From positions 124,001-188,000 of the forward strand of contig CANTUQ010000334.1 of NCBI GenBank assembly GCA_947683425.1: a DNA stretch of 64,000 nt, in the 5' to 3' direction. The notes below the pieces were generated by a model. The model did not search any database. It was not told the origin of the DNA and was given only the letters and a program-made list of their open reading frames with translations. A program made the translations under genes and the position numbers. Each line of letters begins with the position of its first letter. Position 1 is the stretch's first letter. Below, in pieces: positions 23,781 to 35,450 of this stretch. This DNA comes from Excoecaria cochinchinensis. Taxonomy: Eukaryota; Streptophyta; Magnoliopsida; Malpighiales; Euphorbiaceae.

Positions 23781-26700
23781 AGGGGAAATCGCCGAGATTG
23801 CCAAAAGTGGTGAAATTTTGGATCCGGGTCGAATAATTCAGGAAAACCTGATCGGAATAGCTACTGGGAGCCTGCCGGTCACAATGCGTCGAGGATTGGC
23901 TTCGTCGTGACCTGACGAATGTTTGCGGGCTTCTGAAGGCATTATACTAGGGGAAATCGCCGAAATCGAGAAATCGCCAAAAGTGGTGAAATTTTTGATC
24001 CGGGTCGAATAATTCAGGAAAACCTGATCGGAATAGCTACTGGGAGCCTGCCGGTCACAATGCGTCGAGGATTGGCTTCGTCGTGACCTGACGAATTTTT
24101 GCGGGCTTCTGAAGGCATTATACTAGGGGAAATCGCCGAAATCGAGAAATCGCCAAAAGTGGTGAAATTTTGGATCCGGGTCGAATAATTCAGGAAAACC
24201 TGATCGGAATAGCTACTGGGAGCCTGCCGGTCACAATGCGTCGAGGATTGGCTTCGTCGTGACCTGACGAATTTTTGCGGGCTTCTGAAGGCATTATACT
24301 AGGGGAAATCGCCGAAATCGCCAAAAGTGGTGAAATTTTGGATCCGGGTCGAATAATTCAGGAAAACCTGATCGGAATAGCTACTGGGAGCCTGCCGGTC
24401 ACAATGCGTCGAGGATTGGCTTCGTCGTGACCTGACGAATTTTTACGGGCTTCTGACGGCATTATACTAGGGGAAATCGCCGAAATCGAGAAATCGCCAA
24501 AAGTGGTGAAATTTTGGATCCGGGTCGAATAATTCAGGAAAACCTGATCGGAATAGCTACTGGGAGCCTGCCGGTCACAATGCGTCGAGGATTGGCTTCG
24601 TCGTGACCTGACGAATTTTTACGGGCTTCTGAAGGCATTATACTAGGGGAAATCGCCGAAATCGAGAAATCGCCAAAAGTGGTGAAATTTTGGATCCGGG
24701 TCGAATAATTCAGGAAAACCTGATCGGAATAGCTACTGGGAGCCTGCCGGTCACAATGCGTCGAGGATTGGCTTCGTCGTGACCTGACGAATTTTTGCGG
24801 GCTTCTGAAGGCATTATACTAGGGGAAATCGCCGAAATCGAGAAATCGCCAAAAGTTGTGAAATTTTGGATCCGGGTCGAATAATTCAGGAAAACCTGAT
24901 CGGAATAGCTACTGGGAGCCTGCCGGTCACAATGCGTCGAGGATTGGCTTCGTCGTGACCTGACGAATTTTTGCGGGCTTCTGAAGGCATTATACTAGGG
25001 GAAATCGCCGAAATCGAGAAATCGCCAAAAGTGGTGAAATTTTGGATCCGGGTCGAATAATTTAGGAAAACCTGATCGGAATAGCTACTGGGAGCCTGCC
25101 GGTCACAATGCGTCGAGGATTGGCTTCGTCGTGACCTGACGAATTTTTGCGGGCTTCTGAAGGCATTATACTAGGGGAAATCGCCGAAATCGCCAAAAGT
25201 GGTGAAATTTTGGATCCGGGTCGAATAATTCAGGAAAACCTGATCGGAATAGCTACTGGGAGCCTGCCGGTCACAATGCGTCGAGGATTGGCTTCGTCGT
25301 GACCTGACGAATTTTTACGGGCTTCTGAAGGCATTATACTAGGGGAAATCGCCGAAATCGAGAAATCGCCAAAAGTGGTGAAATTTTGGATCCGGGTCGA
25401 ATAATTCAGGAAAACCTGATCGGAATAGCTACTGGGAGCCTGCCGGTCACAATGCGTCGAGGATTGGCTTCGTCGTGACCTGACGAATTTTTACGGGCTT
25501 CTTAAGGCATTATACTAGGGGAAATCGCCGAAATCGAGAAATCGCCAAAAGTGGTGAAATTTTGGATCCGGGTCGAATAATTCAGGAAAACCTGATCGGA
25601 ATAGCTACTGGGAGCCTGCCGGTCACAATGCGTCGAGGATTGGCTTCGTCGTGACCTGACGAATTTTTGCGGGCTTCTGAAGGCATTATACTAGGGGAAA
25701 TCGCCGAAATCGAGAAATCGCCAAAAGTGGTGAAATTTTGGATCCGGGTCGAATAATTCAGGAAAACCTGATCGGAATAGCTACTGGGAGCCTGCCGGTC
25801 ACAATGCGTCGAGGATTGGCTTCGTCGTGACCTGACGAATTTTTACGGGCTTCTGAAGGCATTATACTAGGGGAAATCGCCGAAATCGAGAAATCGCCAA
25901 AAGTGGTGAAATTTTGGATCCGGGTCGAATAATTCAGGAAAACCTGATCGGAATAGCTACTGGGAGCCTGCCGGTCACAATGCGTCGAGGATTGGCTTCG
26001 TCGTGACCTGACGAATTTTTACGGGCTTCTGAAGGCATTATACTAGGGGAAATCACCGAAATCGCCAAAAGTGGTGAAATTTTGGATCCGGGTCGAATAA
26101 TTCAGGAAAACCTGATCGGAATAGCTACTGGGAGCCTGCCGGTCACAATGCGTCGAGGATTGGCTTCGTCGTGACCTGACGAATTTTTACGGGCTTCTGA
26201 AGGCATTATACTAGGGGAAATCGCCGAAATCGAGAAATCGCCAAAAGTGGTGAAATTTTGGATCCGGGTCGAATAATTCAGGAAAACCTGATCGGAATAG
26301 CTACTGGGAGCCTGCCGGTCACAATGCGTCGAGGATTGGCTTCGTCGTGACCTGACGAATTTTTACGGGCTTCTGAAGGCATTATACTAGGGGAAATCGC
26401 CGAAATCGAGAAATCGCCAAAAGTGGTGAAATTTTGGATCCGGGTCGAATAATTCAGGAAAACCTGATCGGAATAGCTACTGGGAGCCTTCCGGTCACAA
26501 TGCGTCGAGGATTGGCTTCGTCGTGACCTGACGAATTTTTACGGGCTTCTGAAGGCATTATACTAGGGGAAATTGCCGAAATCGAGAAATCGCCAAAAGT
26601 GGTGAAATTTTGGATCCGGGTCGAATAATTCAGGAAAACCTGATCGGAATAGCTACTGGGAGCCTGCCGGTCACAATGCGTCGAGGATTGGCTTCGTCGT

Positions 26701-28280
26701 GACCTGACGAATTTTTACGGGCTTCTGAAGGCATTATACTAGGGGAAATCGCCGAAATCGAGAAATCGCCAAAAGTGGTGAAATTTTGGATCCGGGTCGA
26801 ATAATTCAGGAAAACCTGATCGGAATAGCTACTGGGAGCCTGCCGGTCACAATGCGTCGAGGATTGGCTTCGTCGTGACCTGACGAATTTTTACGGGCTT
26901 CTGAAGGCATTATACTAGGGGAAATCGCCGAAATCGAGAAATCGCCAAAAGTGGTGAAATTTTGGATCCGGGTCGAATAATTCAGGAAAACCTGATCGGA
27001 ATAGCTACTGGGAGCCTTCCGGTCACAATGCGTCGAGGATTGGCTTCGTCGTGACCTGACGAATTTTTTCGGGCTTCTGAAGGCATTATACTAGGGGAAA
27101 TCGCCGAAATCGAGAAATCGCCAAAAGTGGTGAAATTTTGGATCCGGGTCGAATAATTCAGGAAAACCTGATCGGAATAGCTACTGGGAGCCTGCCGGTC
27201 ACAATGCGTCGAGGATTGGCTTCGTCGTGACCTGACGAATTTTTACGGGCTTCTGAAGGCATTATACTAGGGGAAATCGCCGAAATCGAGAAATCGCCAA
27301 AAGTGGTGAAATTTTGGATCCGGGTCGAATAATTCAGGAAAACCTGATCGGAATAGCTACTGGGAGCCTGCCGGTCACAATGCGTCGAGGATTGGCTTCG
27401 TCGTGACCTGACGAATTTTTACGGGCTTCTGAAGGCATTATACTAGGGGAAATCGCCGAAATCGAGAAATCGCCAAAAGTGGTGAAATTTTGGATCCGGG
27501 TCGAATAATTCAGGAAAACCTGATCGGAATAGCTACTGGGAGCCTGCCGGTCACAATGCATCGAGGATTGGCTTCGTCGTGACCTGACGAATTTTTACGG
27601 GCTTCTGAAGGCATTATACTAGGGGAAATCGCCGAAATCGAGAAATCGCCAAAAGTGGTGAAATTTTGGATCCGGGTCGAATAATTCAGGAAAACCTGAT
27701 CGGAATAGCTACTGGGAGCCTTCCGGTCACAATGCGTCGAGGATTGGCTTCGTCGTGACCTGATGAATTTTTACGGGCTTCTGAAGGCATTATACTAGGG
27801 GAAATCGCCGAAATCGAGAAATCGCCAAAAGTGGTGAAATTTTGGATCCGGGTCGAATAATTCAGGAAAACCTGATCGGAATAGCTACTGGGAGCCTGCC
27901 GGTCACAATGCGTCGAGGATTGGCTTCGTCGTGACCTGACGAATTTTTACGGGCTTCTGAAGGCATTATACTAGGGGAAATCGCCGAAATCGAGAAATCG
28001 CCAAAAGTGGTGAAATTTTGGATCCGGGTCGAATAATTCAGGAAAACCTGATCGGAATAGCTACTGGGAGCCTGCCGGTCACAATGCGTCGAGGATTGGC
28101 TTCGTCGTGACCTGACGAATTTTTACGGGCTTCTGAAGGCATTATACTAGGGGAAATCGCCGAAATCGAGAAATCGCCAAAAGTGGTGAAATTTTGGATC
28201 CGGGTCGAATAATTCAGGAAAACCTGATCGGAATAGCTACTGGGAGCCTGCCGGTCACAATGCGTCGAGGATTGGCTTCG
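23781..28280 (+). repeat. Block 5: mosaic of copies related to blocks 1 and 2
   Basis: It contains variants typical of the first 12 kb: short copies near 23797 (GAGATTGCC), 24315, 25190 and 26055, GAATGTTT near 23919, and AATCACCG near 26051 (also near 5395). The later part resembles 14.7-16.2 kb: AGCCTTCCGG followed by GAATTTTTTC recurs at 27017/27065 against 15977/16025 (offset 11040 bp, 63 monomers), and TGCATCG then TTCCGG at 27559/27721 against 14759/14921 (offset 12800 bp, 73 monomers). Different offsets next to each other indicate conversion or stepwise unequal exchange. No gene is visible. Confidence 0.85.
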
Positions 28281-28900
28281 TCGTGATCTGACGAATTTTT
28301 ACGGGCTTCTGAAGGCATTATACTAGGGGAAATCGCCGAAATCGAGAAATCGCCAAAAGTGGTGAAATTTTGGATCCGGGTCGAATAATTCAGGAAAACC
28401 TGATCGGAATAGCTACTGGGAGCCTGCCGGTCACAATGCGTCGAGGATTGGCTTCGTCGTGACCTGACGAATTTTTACGGGCTTCTGAAGGCATTATACT
28501 AGGGGAAATCGCCGAAATCGAGAAATCGCCAAAAGTGGTGAAATTTTGGATCCGGGTCGAATAATTCAGGAAAACCTGATCGGAATAGCTACTGGGAGCC
28601 TTCCGGTCACAATGCGTCGAGGATTGGCTTCGTCGTGATCTGACGAATTTTTACGGGCTTCTGAAGGCATTATACTAGGGGAAATCGCCGAAATCGAGAA
28701 ATCGCCAAAAGTGGTGAAATTTATGATCCGGGTCGAATAATTCAGGAAAACCTGATCGGAATAGCTACTGGGAGCCTGCCGGTCACAATGCGTCGAGGAT
28801 TGGCTTCGTCGTGATCTGACGAATTTTTACGGGCTTCTGAAGGCATTATACTAGGGGAAATCGCCGAAATAGAGAAATCGCCAAAAGTGGTGAAATTTTG

Positions 28901-29059
28901 GATCCGGGTCGAATAATTCAGGAAAACCTGATCGGAATAGCTACTGGGAGCCTGCCGGTCAAAATGCGTCGAGGATTGGCTTCGTCGTGATCTGACGAAT
29001 TTTTACGGGCTTCTGAAGGCATTATAATAGGGGAAATCGCCAAAAGTGGTGAAATTTTG
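28901..29059 (+). repeat. 159-bp monomer, first of four
   Basis: It lacks 17 bp, leaving a single GAAATCG: the copy reads ATAGGGGAAATCGCCAAAAG. It also carries ATTATAATAG instead of ATTATACTAG, a linked marker. Deletion between the first and third GAAATCG units of the standard monomer explains the length. The same form recurs at intervals of exactly 511 bp. Confidence 0.93.
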
Positions 29060-29411
29060 GATCCGGGTCGAATAATTCAGGAAAACCTGATCGGAATAGC
29101 TACTGGGAGCCTGCCGGTCACAATGCGTCGAGGATTGGCTTCGTCGTGACCTGACGAACTTTTACGGGCTTCTGAAGGCATTATACTAGGGGAAATCGCC
29201 GAAATCGAGAAATCGCCAAAAGTGGTGAAATTTTGGATCCGGGTCGAATAATTCAGAAAAACCTGATCGGAATAGCTACTGGGAGCCTGCCGGTCACAAT
29301 GCGTCGAGGATTGGCTTCGTCGTGATCTGACGAATTTTTACGGGCTTCTGAAGGCATTATACTAGGGGAAATCGCCGAAATCGAGAAATCGCCAAAAGTG
29401 GTGAAATTTTG

Positions 29412-29570
29412 GATCCGGGTCGAATAATTCAGGAAAACCTGATCGGAATAACTACTGGGAGCCTGCCGGTCACAATGCGTCGAGGATTGGCTTCGTCGTG
29501 ATCTGACGAATTTTTACGGGCTTCTGAAGGCATTATAATAGGGGAAATCGCCAAAAGTGGTGAAATTTTG
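29412..29570 (+). repeat. 159-bp monomer, second of four
   Basis: Same 17-bp loss and same ATTATAATAG marker as the copy 511 bp upstream, again in a GTGATCTG-type copy. Confidence 0.92.
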
Positions 29571-29922
29571 GATCCGGGTCGAATAATTCAGGAAAACCTG
29601 ATCGGAATAGCTACTGGGAGCCTGCCGGTCACAATGCGTCGAGGATTGGCTTCGTCGTGACCTGACGAACTTTTACGGGCTTCTGAAGGCATTATACTAG
29701 GGGAAATCGCCGAAATCGAGAAATCGCCAAAAGTGGTGAAATTTTGGATCCGGGTCGAATAATTCAGAAAAACCTGATCGGAATAGCTACTGGGAGCCTG
29801 CCGGTCACAATGCGTCGAGGATTGGCTTCGTCGTGATCTGACGAATTTTTACGGGCTTCTGAAGGCATTATACTAGGGGAAATCGCCGAAATCGAGAAAT
29901 CGCCAAAAGTGGTGAAATTTTG

Positions 29923-30081
29923 GATCCGGGTCGAATAATTCAGGAAAACCTGATCGGAATAGCTACTGGGAGCCAGCCGGTCACAATGCGTCGAGGATTG
30001 GCTTCGTCGTGATCTGACGAATTTTTACGGGCTTCTGAAGGCATTATAATAGGGCAAATCGCCAAAAGTGGTGAAATTTTG
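29923..30081 (+). repeat. 159-bp monomer, third of four
   Basis: Same 17-bp loss and ATTATAATAG marker. Private changes are AGCCAGCCGG in place of AGCCTGCCGG, and AGGGCAAATCGCC in place of AGGGGAAATCGCC. Confidence 0.92.
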
Positions 30082-30433
30082 GATCCGGGTCGAATAATTC
30101 AGGAAAACCTGATCGGAATAGCTACTGGGAGCCTGCCGGTCACAATGCGTCGAGGATTGGCTTCGTCGTGATCTGACGAATTTTTACGGGCTTCTGAAGG
30201 CATTATACTAGGGGAAATCGCCGAAATCGTGAAATCGCCAAAAGTGGTGAAATTTTGGATCCGGGTCGAATAATTCAGGAAAACCTGATCGGAATAGCTA
30301 CTGGGATCCTGCCGGTCACAATGCGTCGAGGATTGGCTTCGTCGTGATCTGACGAATTTTTACGGGCTTCTGAAGGCATTATACTAGGGGAAATCGCCGA
30401 AATCGAGAAATCGCCAAAAGTGGTGAAATTTTG

Positions 30434-30592
30434 GATCCGGGTCGAATAATTCAGGAAAACCTGATCGGAATAGCTATTGGGAGCCTGCCGGTCAAAATGC
30501 GTCGAGGATTGGCTTCGTCGTGATCTGACGAATTTTTACGGGCTTCTGAAGGCATTATAATAGGGGAAATCGCCAAAAGTGGTGAAATTTTG
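30434..30592 (+). repeat. 159-bp monomer, fourth of four
   Basis: Same 17-bp loss and ATTATAATAG marker, 511 bp after the third copy. It also carries GGTCAAAATGCG, which is shared with the first 159-bp copy (near 28960). Confidence 0.92.
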
Positions 30593-33199
30593 GATCCGGG
30601 TCGAATAATTCAGGAACACCTGATCGGAATAGCTACTGGGAGCCTGCCGGTCACAATGCGTCGAGGATTGGCTTCGTCGTGACCTGACGAACTTTTACGG
30701 GCTTCTGAAGGCATTATACTAGGGGAAATCGCCGAAATCGAGAAATCGCCAAAAGTGGTGAAATTTTGGATCCGGGTCGAATAATTCAGAAAAACCTGAT
30801 CGGAATAGCTACTGGGAGCCTGCCGGTCACAATGCGTCGAGGATTGGCTTCGTCGTGATCTGACGAATTTTTACGGGCCTCTGAAGGCATTATACTAGGG
30901 GAAATCGCCGAAATCGAGAAATCGCCAAAAGTGGTGAAATTTTGGATCCGGGTCGAATAATTCAGGAAAACCTGATCGGAATAGCTACTGGGAGCCTGCC
31001 GGTCACAATGCGTCGAGGATTGGCTTCGTCGTGATCTGGCGAATTTTTACGGGCTTCTGAAGGCATTATACTAGGGGAAATCGCCGAAATCTAGAAATCG
31101 CTAAAAGTGGTGAAATGTTGGATCCGGGTCGAATAATTCAGGAAAACCTGATCGGAATAGCTACTGGGAGCCTGCCGGTCACAATGCGTCGAGGATTGGC
31201 TTCGTCGTGACCTGACGAATTTTTACGGGCTTCTGAAGGCATTATACTAGGGGAAATCGCCGAAATCGAGAAATCGCCAAAAGTGGTGATATTTTGGATC
31301 CGGGTCGAATAATTCAGGAAAACCTGATCGGAATAGCTACTGGGAGCCTGCCGGTCACAATGCGTCGAGGATTGGCTTCGTCGTGACCTGACGAATTTTT
31401 ACGGGCCTCTGAAGGCATTATACTAGGGGAAATCGCCGAAATCGAGAAATCGCCAAAAGTGGTGAAATTTTGGATCCGGGTCGAATAATTCAGGAAAACC
31501 TGATCGGAATAGCTACTGGGAGCCTGCCGGTCACAATGCGTCGAGGATTGGCTTCGTCGTGATCTGGCGAATTTTTACGGGCTTCTGAAGGCATTATACT
31601 AGGGGAAATCGCCGAAATCGAGAAATCGCCAAAAGTGGTGAAATTTTGGATCCGGGTCGAATAATTCAGGAAAACCTGATCGGAATAGCTACTGGGAGCC
31701 TCCCGGTCACAATGCGTCGAGGATTGGCTTCGTCGTGATCTGACGAATTTTTACGGGCTTCTTAAGGCATTATGCTAGGGGAAATCGCCGAAATCGAGAA
31801 ATCGCCAAAAGTGGTGAAATTTTGGATCCGGGTCGAATAATTCAGGAAAACCTGATCGGAATAGCTACTGGGAGCCTGCCGGTCACAATGCGTCGAGGAT
31901 TGGCTTCGTCGTGATCTGACGAATTTTTACGGGCTTCTGAAAGCATTATACTAGGGGAAATCGCCGAAATCGAGAAATCGCCAAAAGTGGTGAAATTTTG
32001 GATCCGGGTCGAATAATTCAGGAAAACCTGATCGGAATAGCTACTGGGAGCCTGCCGGTCACAATGCGTCGAGGATTGGCTTCGTCGTGATCTGACGAAT
32101 TTTTACGGGTTTCTGAAGGCATTATACTAGGGAAAATCGCCGAAATCGAGAAATCGCCAAAAGTGGTGAAATTTTGGATCCGGGTCGAATAATTCAGGAA
32201 AACCTGATCGGAATAGCTACTGGGAGCCTGCCGGTCACAATGCGTCGAGGATTGGCTTCGTCGTGATCTGACGAATTTTTACGGGCCTCTGAAGGCATTA
32301 TACTAGGGGAAATCGCCGAAATCGAGAAATCGCCAAAAGTGGTGAAATTTTGGATCCGGGTCGAATAATTCAGGAAAACCTGATCGGAATAGCTACTGGG
32401 AGCCTGCCGGTCACAATGCGTCGAGGATTGGCTTCGTCGTGATCTGACGAATTTTTACGGGCCTCTGAAGGCATTATACTAGGGGAAATCGCCGAAATCG
32501 AGAAATCGCCAAAAGTGGTGAAATTTTGGATCCGGGTCGAATAATTCAGGAAAACCTGATCGGAATAGCTACTGGGAGCCTGTCGGTCACAATGCGTCGA
32601 GGATTGGCTTCGTCGTGATCTGGCGAATTTTTACGGGCTTCTGAAGGCATTATACTAGGGGAAATCGCCGAAATCGAGAAATCGCCAAAAGTGGTGAAAT
32701 TTTGGATCCGGGTCGAATAATTCAGGAAAACCTGATCGGAATAGCTACTGGGAGCCTGCCGGTCACAATGCGTCGAGGATTGGCTTCGTCGTGACCTGAC
32801 GAATTTTTACGGGCTTCTGAAGGCATTATACTAGGGGAAATCGCCGAAATCGAGAAATCGCCAAAAGTGGTGAAATTTTGGATCCGGGTCGAATAATTCA
32901 GGAAAACCTGATCGGAATAGCTACTGGGAGCCTGCCGGTCACAATGCGTCGAGGATTGGCTTCGTCGTGACCTGACGAATTTTTACGGGCTTCTGAAGGC
33001 ATTATACTAGGGGAAATCGCCGAAATCGAGAAATCGCCAAAAGTGGTGAAATTTTGGATCCGGGTCGAATAATTCAGGAAAACCTGATCGGAATAGCTAC
33101 TGGGAGCCTGCCGGTCACAATGCGTCGAGGATTGGCTTCGTCGTGACCTGGCGAATTTTTACGGGCTTCTGAAGGCATTATACTAGGGGAAATCGCCGA

Positions 33200-34260
33200 A
33201 ATTGAGAAATCGCCAAAAGTGGTGAAATTTTGGATCCGGGTCGAATAATTCAGGAAAACTTGATCGGAATAGCTACTGGGAGCCTGCCGGTCACAATGCG
33301 TCGAGGATTGGCTTCGTCGTGATCTGACGAATTTTTACGGGCTTCTGAAGGCATTATACTAGGGGAAATCGCCGAAATCGAGAAATCGCCAAAAGTGGTG
33401 AAATTTTGGATCCGGGTCGAATAATTCAGGAAAACCTGATCAGAATAGCTACTGGGAGCCTGCCGATCACAACGCGTCGAGGATTGGCTTAGTAGTGATC
33501 TGACGAATTTTTACGGGCTTCTGAAGGCATTATACTAGGGAAAATCGCCGAAATCGAGAAATCGCCAAAAGTGGTGAAATTTTGGATCCGGGTCGAATAA
33601 TTCAGGAAAACCTGATCGGAATAGCTACTGGGAGCCTGCCGGTCACAATGCGTCGAGGATTGGCTTCGTCGTGACCTGACGAATTTTTACGGGCTTCTGA
33701 AGGCATTATACTAGGGGAAATCGCCGAAATCGAGAAATCGCCAAAAGTGGTGAAATTTTGGATCCGGGTCGAATAATTCAGGAAAACCTGATCGGAATAG
33801 CTACTGGGAGCCTGCCGGTCACAATGCGTCGAGGATTGGCTTCGTCGTGACCTGGCGAATTTTTACGGGCTTCTGAAGGCATTATACTAGGGGAAATCGC
33901 TAAAATTGAGAAATCGCCAAAAGTGGTGAAATTTTGGATCCGGGTCGAATAATTCAGGAAAACTTGATCGGAATAGCTACTGGGAGCCTGCCGGTCACAA
34001 TGCGTCGAGGATTGGCTTCGTCGTGATCTGACGAATTTTTACGGGCTTCTGAAGGCATTATACTAGGGGAAATCGCCGAAATCGAGAAATCGCCAAAAGT
34101 GGTGAAATTTTGGATCCGGGTCGAATAATTCAGGAAAACCTGATCAGAATAGCTACTGGGAGCCTGCCGATCACAACGCGTTGAGGATTGGCTTAGTAGT
34201 GATCTGACGAATTTTTACGGGCTTCTGAAGGCATTATACTAGGGAAAATCGCCGAAATCG
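33200..34260 (+). repeat. 704-bp tetramer duplication with a hypermutated haplotype
   Basis: One haplotype has clustered changes: GATCAGAAT, GCCGATCACAACGCG and CTTAGTAGTGATC within about 65 bp. It is found at 33438 and 34142, exactly 704 bp (four monomers) apart. AAAACTTGATCGG, AATTGAG and AGGGAAAATCGCC also recur at this offset. The second copy has one extra change, GCGTTGAGG. Confidence 0.88.
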
Positions 34261-35450
34261 AGAAATCGCCAAAAGTGGTGAAATTTTGGATCCGGGTCGA
34301 ATAATTCAGGAAAACCTGATCGGAATAGCTACTGGGAGCCTGCCGGTCACAATGCCTCGAGGATTGGCTTCGTCGTGATCTGACGAATTTTTACGGGCTT
34401 CTGAAGGCATTATACTAGGGGAAATCGCCGAAATCGAGAAATCGCCAAAAGTGGTGAAATTTTGGATCCGGGTCGAATAATTCAGGAAAACCTGATCGGA
34501 ATAGCTACTGGGAGCCTGCCGGTCACAATGCGTCGAGGATTGGCTTCGTCGTGATCTGACGAATTTTTACGGGCTTCTGAAGGCATTATACTAGGGGAAA
34601 TCGCCGAAATCGAGAAATCGCCAAAAGTGGTGAAATTTTGGATCCGGGTCGAATAATTCAGGAAAACCTGATCGGAATAGCTACTGGGAGCCTGCCGGTC
34701 ACAATGCGTCGAGGATTGGCTTCGTCGTGATCTGACGAATTTTTACGGGCCTCTGAAGGCATTATACTAGGGGAAATCGCCGAAATCGAGAAATCGCCAA
34801 AAGTGGTGAAATTTTGGATTCGGGTCGAATAATTCAGGAAAACCTGATCGGAATAGCTACTGGGAGCCTGCCGGTCACAATGCGTCGAGGATTGGCTTCG
34901 TCGTGAACTGGCGAATTTTTACGGGCTTCTGAAGGCATTATACTAGGGGAAATCGCCGAAATCGAGAAATCGCCAAAAGTGATGAAATTTTGGATCCGGG
35001 TCGAACAATTCAGGAAAACCTGATCGGAATAGCTACTGGGAGCCTGCCGGTCACAATGTGTCGAGGATTGGCTTCGTCGTGATCTGGCGAATTTTTACGG
35101 GCTTCTGAAGGCATTATACTAGGGGAAATCGCCGAAATCGAGAAATCGCCAAAAGTGGTGAAATTTTGGATCCGGGTCGAATAATTCAGGAAAACCTGAT
35201 CGGAATAGCTACTGGGAGCCTGCCGGTCACAATGCGTCGAGGATTGGCTTCGTCGTGAGCTGACGAATTTTTACGGGCTTCTGAAGGCATTATACTAGGG
35301 GAAATCGCCGAAATCGAGAAATCGCCAAAAGTGGTGAAATTTTGGATCCGGGTCGAATAATTCAGGAAAACCTGATCGGAATAGCTACTGGGAGCCTGCC
35401 GGTCACAATGCGTCGAGGATTGGCTTCGTCGTGATCTGACGAATTTTTAC

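Larger units (their letters stand above)
28901..30592 (+). repeat. 511-bp trimeric higher-order repeat (159+176+176)
   Basis: The 159-bp copy recurs four times at exactly 511 bp. Within each period the following monomers share markers: GACGAACTTTTACGG (29150s, 29660s, 30690s) and ATTCAGAAAAACC (29250s, 29760s, 30780s). The third period lacks both of these markers, so the units have begun to diverge. Confidence 0.9.
28281..35450 (+). repeat. Block 6: GTGATCTG-family copies
   Basis: Most copies read GTGATCTGACG or GTGATCTGGCG in place of GTGACCTGACG. No 168-bp copies occur; instead four 159-bp copies appear at 28.9-30.6 kb in a 511-bp trimer. GGGCCTCTGAAGG marks 30874, 31402, 32282, 32458 and 34746. 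A heavily mutated haplotype near 33438 is duplicated 704 bp on. The family ends near 35.4 kb, with two outliers near 37.0 and 37.2 kb. No gene is visible. Confidence 0.9.
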
